39,626 nucleotides of DNA from Candidatus Levyibacteriota bacterium (lineage in GTDB: Bacteria; Patescibacteriota; Microgenomatia; Levybacterales; UBA12049): NCBI GenBank assembly GCA_016188975.1, contig JACPGQ010000031.1, positions 1 through 39,626 on the forward strand, in the 5' to 3' direction. A program made the translations under genes and the position numbers. This document shows, in pieces, positions 37,326 to 39,626 of this stretch (positions are counted from its first letter, which is position 1; every line of letters begins with the position of its first letter). The notes under the pieces were generated by a model. The model did not search any database. It saw nothing but the letters and a program-made list of their open reading frames with translations, and had not been told where the DNA came from.

Positions 37326-37811
37326 ATGAATAAAATACTTTCTTCCCAAGAAGCTACTGTCTTGAGTCGAAGACTGCGAAGCGAAAACAAAACCATTGTC
37401 TTGGCGGGTGGTTGTTTTGACGTTCTTCACATCGGACATATCGCATTTTTAGAAAAAGCAAAAGAGCAGGGAGATGTGCTCCTCCTTCTCCTAGAAAGTG
37501 ATGAGGCAATAACTCAGATGAAAGGAAAAAACCGCCCTCTCAACACACAACAAGATAGGGCGCTTCTTCTTTCTGCACTTACGCCTGTCGATTACGTTCT
37601 CCCTCTCTCAGGAATTTTATCTGATGAGGACTACGATGAGCTGATTTTGGCAATAAAACCTGCTATAATCGCGACAACCCAAAACGATTCGAATAGGTCA
37701 CACAAAGAGCGGCAAGCTACACGGGTCGGAGCAAAAGTCATAGACGTCACAGGGGCAATACAAAACCAATCAACAACACGGATCGCACAGCTGCTACAAA
37801 GAGATATATAA
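37326..37811 (+). CDS. cytidylyltransferase-like (RfaE C-domain/HldE-type) nucleotidyltransferase
   Basis: IVLAGGCFDVLHIGHIAFLEKAKEQGDVLLLLLESDE...RPLNTQQDRALLLSAL. Confidence 0.85.
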   Translation: MNKILSSQEATVLSRRLRSENKTIVLAGGCFDVLHIGHIAFLEKAKEQGDVLLLLLESDEAITQMKGKNRPLNTQQDRALLLSALTPVDYVLPLSGILSDEDYDELILAIKPAIIATTQNDSNRSHKERQATRVGAKVIDVTGAIQNQSTTRIAQLLQRDI

Positions 37812-37814
37812 CGT

Positions 37815-38282
37815 ATGAAAAACTTACTCATCATTGTTGGTCTGCTTATCCTCCTTGCCATCGCCTTCTTCTTTACACAAAATGCTCTGACAGGAAATAC
37901 ACTCAATATTTTCAGTAAGTCTGCCAAAGCTCTTATCGGCGGACAAACGTTCACCCTTATGGTTGCTGATACAGAAAGAGAAAAAGGGATCGGCCTTTCT
38001 GAAAAAAAGTCTCTCGCAAAAAATAGCGGTATGATCTTCCCGTACGATAAGAAAACGACTCCAACATTTTGGATGCGGAATATGGATTTCCCGATCGACA
38101 TTCTCTTTGTTAGTGACGGGAAAATTGTGACACTGTACAAAAATGTAAAACCTCCAACAGGCAATCAAAACCTTGAACTTTACAGACCAAAAGTGCCCAT
38201 CGATTCTGTTATCGAAATTGGCGGAGGTGTTTCTGATCAATACAAAGTCAAAGAAGGCGATAGCGTTCAAGTAACACTTTAA
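37815..38282 (+). CDS. DUF192 family protein
   Basis: LMVADTEREKGIGLSEKKSLAKNSGMIFPYDKKTTPTFWMRNMDFPIDILFVSDGKIV. Confidence 0.9.
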   Translation: MKNLLIIVGLLILLAIAFFFTQNALTGNTLNIFSKSAKALIGGQTFTLMVADTEREKGIGLSEKKSLAKNSGMIFPYDKKTTPTFWMRNMDFPIDILFVSDGKIVTLYKNVKPPTGNQNLELYRPKVPIDSVIEIGGGVSDQYKVKEGDSVQVTL

Positions 38283-39496
38283 TGACTATCCTCGGTATTG
38301 AAAGCAGCTGTGATGAAACCGGTGCCTCAGTCGTGACACAGAAAGACAACGTACTTACAGTCGTTAGCGATGAACTTGCTTCTTCTCTCAATCTCCATGC
38401 GAAAACAGGGGGTATCATCCCTGAAGCTGCTGCAAGAGAACAGCTCAGATACATTCTTCCCGTTATTAAGAAAGCTGTTGCAAAAGTAGGCTGGAACAGA
38501 ATTGATGCTATTGCAGTAACCTATGGACCGGGCCTTATCGGGTCACTCCTTGTCGGTGTTGAAACAGCAAAAACAATAGCCTACACGCTCAACAAGCCGA
38601 TTATTCCGGTCAATCATTTGTATGGCCACATATACGCCAATTGGCTAGAACAAGACCAATCGTCATTGCGAGCGAATTCTGCTCTGCAGAAGAGCGCGGC
38701 AATCTCATATAAGATTGCCGCGTCGGTCGCCTCTGGCGACACTCCTCGCAATGACAAAATTGAATTTCCAGCACTAGCGTTAGTAGTTTCCGGAGGACAT
38801 ACTGATCTTGTGATAATGCAAAATCACGAAACGCTAGAAGTTATTGGTGGCACGAGAGATGACGCAGCTGGTGAAGCATTTGATAAAATCGGTAGGCTTT
38901 TAGGCCTACCCTACCCAGCGGGACCAACGATTGCTAAACTCGCAGAAAAAGGAGATCCAAAAGCATTTCAACTTCCCCGTCCGATGATCGGGTCTCCTGA
39001 TTTTGATTTTAGTTTTAGTGGACTAAAAACCGCAGCACTTAGGGAAGTAAAAAACAATGCAGCCCTCTCTTCTGTCATTGCGATCCGCCAACTGGCGGAG
39101 AAGCAATCTTATAAGATTGCCGCGTCGGTCGCCTCTGGCGACACTCCTCGCAATGACAATAAAATACTTGCGGACTTTTGCGCCTCAGTCCAGCAGGCAA
39201 TTGTCGATGTACTTGTCAAGAAAACAATTAAGGCTGCGAAGTTTTATAATGTCAAATCAATCCTCCTCGGTGGTGGCGTCGCGGCAAATCAGTTACTTAG
39301 GGAAAAATTAACATTTGAAATTGGAAATTTTCCGACTTTGTCGAGCCTCACCTTTGGCGGGAAATTGGAAATTCCATTATCTGTGCCTCCGCCAAACTTT
39401 TGTACAGATAATGGCGCCATGATCGCCGCCGCCGGCTTCTTCGCCAAACCTATCCCGTGGCAGCAAATCACTGCAAACCCGGAATTATATTATTAA
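38282..39496 (+). CDS. tsaD: tRNA N6-adenosine threonylcarbamoyltransferase TsaD
   Basis: ILGIESSCDETGASVV, VTYGPGLIGSLLVGVETAKTIAYTLNKPIIPVNHLYGHIYA, VVSGGHTDLV, DDAAGEAFDKIGRLLGLPYPAGP, LLGGGVAANQLLRE. Confidence 0.95.
   Translation: MTILGIESSCDETGASVVTQKDNVLTVVSDELASSLNLHAKTGGIIPEAAAREQLRYILPVIKKAVAKVGWNRIDAIAVTYGPGLIGSLLVGVETAKTIAYTLNKPIIPVNHLYGHIYANWLEQDQSSLRANSALQKSAAISYKIAASVASGDTPRNDKIEFPALALVVSGGHTDLVIMQNHETLEVIGGTRDDAAGEAFDKIGRLLGLPYPAGPTIAKLAEKGDPKAFQLPRPMIGSPDFDFSFSGLKTAALREVKNNAALSSVIAIRQLAEKQSYKIAASVASGDTPRNDNKILADFCASVQQAIVDVLVKKTIKAAKFYNVKSILLGGGVAANQLLREKLTFEIGNFPTLSSLTFGGKLEIPLSVPPPNFCTDNGAMIAAAGFFAKPIPWQQITANPELYY
38662..38755. repeat. GTCATTGCGA-type palindromic repeat in frame in tsaD, copy 1
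   Basis: GTCATTGCGAGCG...GCAATCTCATATAAGATTGCCGCGTCGGTCGCCTCTGGCGACACTCCTCGCAATGAC. Confidence 0.88.
39074..39157. repeat. GTCATTGCGA-type palindromic repeat in frame in tsaD, copy 2
   Basis: GTCATTGCGATCC...GCAATCTTATAAGATTGCCGCGTCGGTCGCCTCTGGCGACACTCCTCGCAATGAC; about 49-nt identical block with copy 1. Confidence 0.88.
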
Positions 39497-39598
39497 TAGA
39501 ATATTACTGCTCTTTACTCATTCATGACAGAATTTCGTTTTTTCAAATAATATCAACCTTGACAAAATTAGATTTCACTCACATACTGAAAATGAACT

Positions 39599-39626
39599 TA
39601 TTTTGATCTTTCGAAAGATCAAAATA
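39599..39626. promoter_or_regulatory. 28-bp perfect palindrome at window end
   Basis: TATTTTGATCTTTCGAAAGATCAAAATA. Confidence 0.5.

Noticed and set aside
38662-39157. CRISPR array interpretation of repeated blocks in tsaD
   Set aside because: Only two copies, internally palindromic, separated by more than 300 nt of conserved coding sequence
1-39626. Alternative genetic code with UGA recoded, as in some CPR lineages
   Set aside because: Conserved genes read through normally with standard code 11 and no in-frame UGA is needed inside them; TGA behaves as a stop

Overview
This 39.6 kb window is densely coded on both strands and looks like Candidate Phyla Radiation / Patescibacteria (Microgenomates-like) chromosome. 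That assignment is inferred from gene content and style; no search was run. Housekeeping genes at the flanks: metG, tatD, rdgB, lysS, murB, greA, tsaD, a DUF192 gene, a VanW-family gene and a cell-envelope glycosyltransferase/UbiA block. The centre (about 15.1-31.8 kb) is an accessory amino-acid locus: three M20 hydrolases, an Orn/Lys/Arg decarboxylase, an acetylpolyamine amidohydrolase/HDAC-family protein, a second full-length class II LysRS fused to a GNAT domain, an ATP-grasp enzyme, an IMPase-family protein, tdh-kbl and unknowns. Main leads: (1) two leader-peptide attenuator candidates in this locus, one of them a textbook trp-type arrangement (promoter, 15-aa leader with Lys-Lys-Lys, mutually exclusive hairpins, terminator) in front of an M20 gene, the other a 22-aa Lys/Arg-rich leader plus terminator in front of the decarboxylase; (2) two LysRS genes, each with a different C-terminal fusion (B3/4 domain and GNAT); (3) small palindromic repeats inserted in frame into tsaD (twice), metG and tatD, with relatives between genes, resembling Rickettsia palindromic elements; (4) a TrpR-like regulator flanked by perfect palindromes sharing a 16-bp core; (5) an apparent archaeal-type CoA-biosynthesis fusion (PPAT + GTP-dependent dephospho-CoA kinase). 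No rRNA, tRNA, CRISPR or transposase was recognised.
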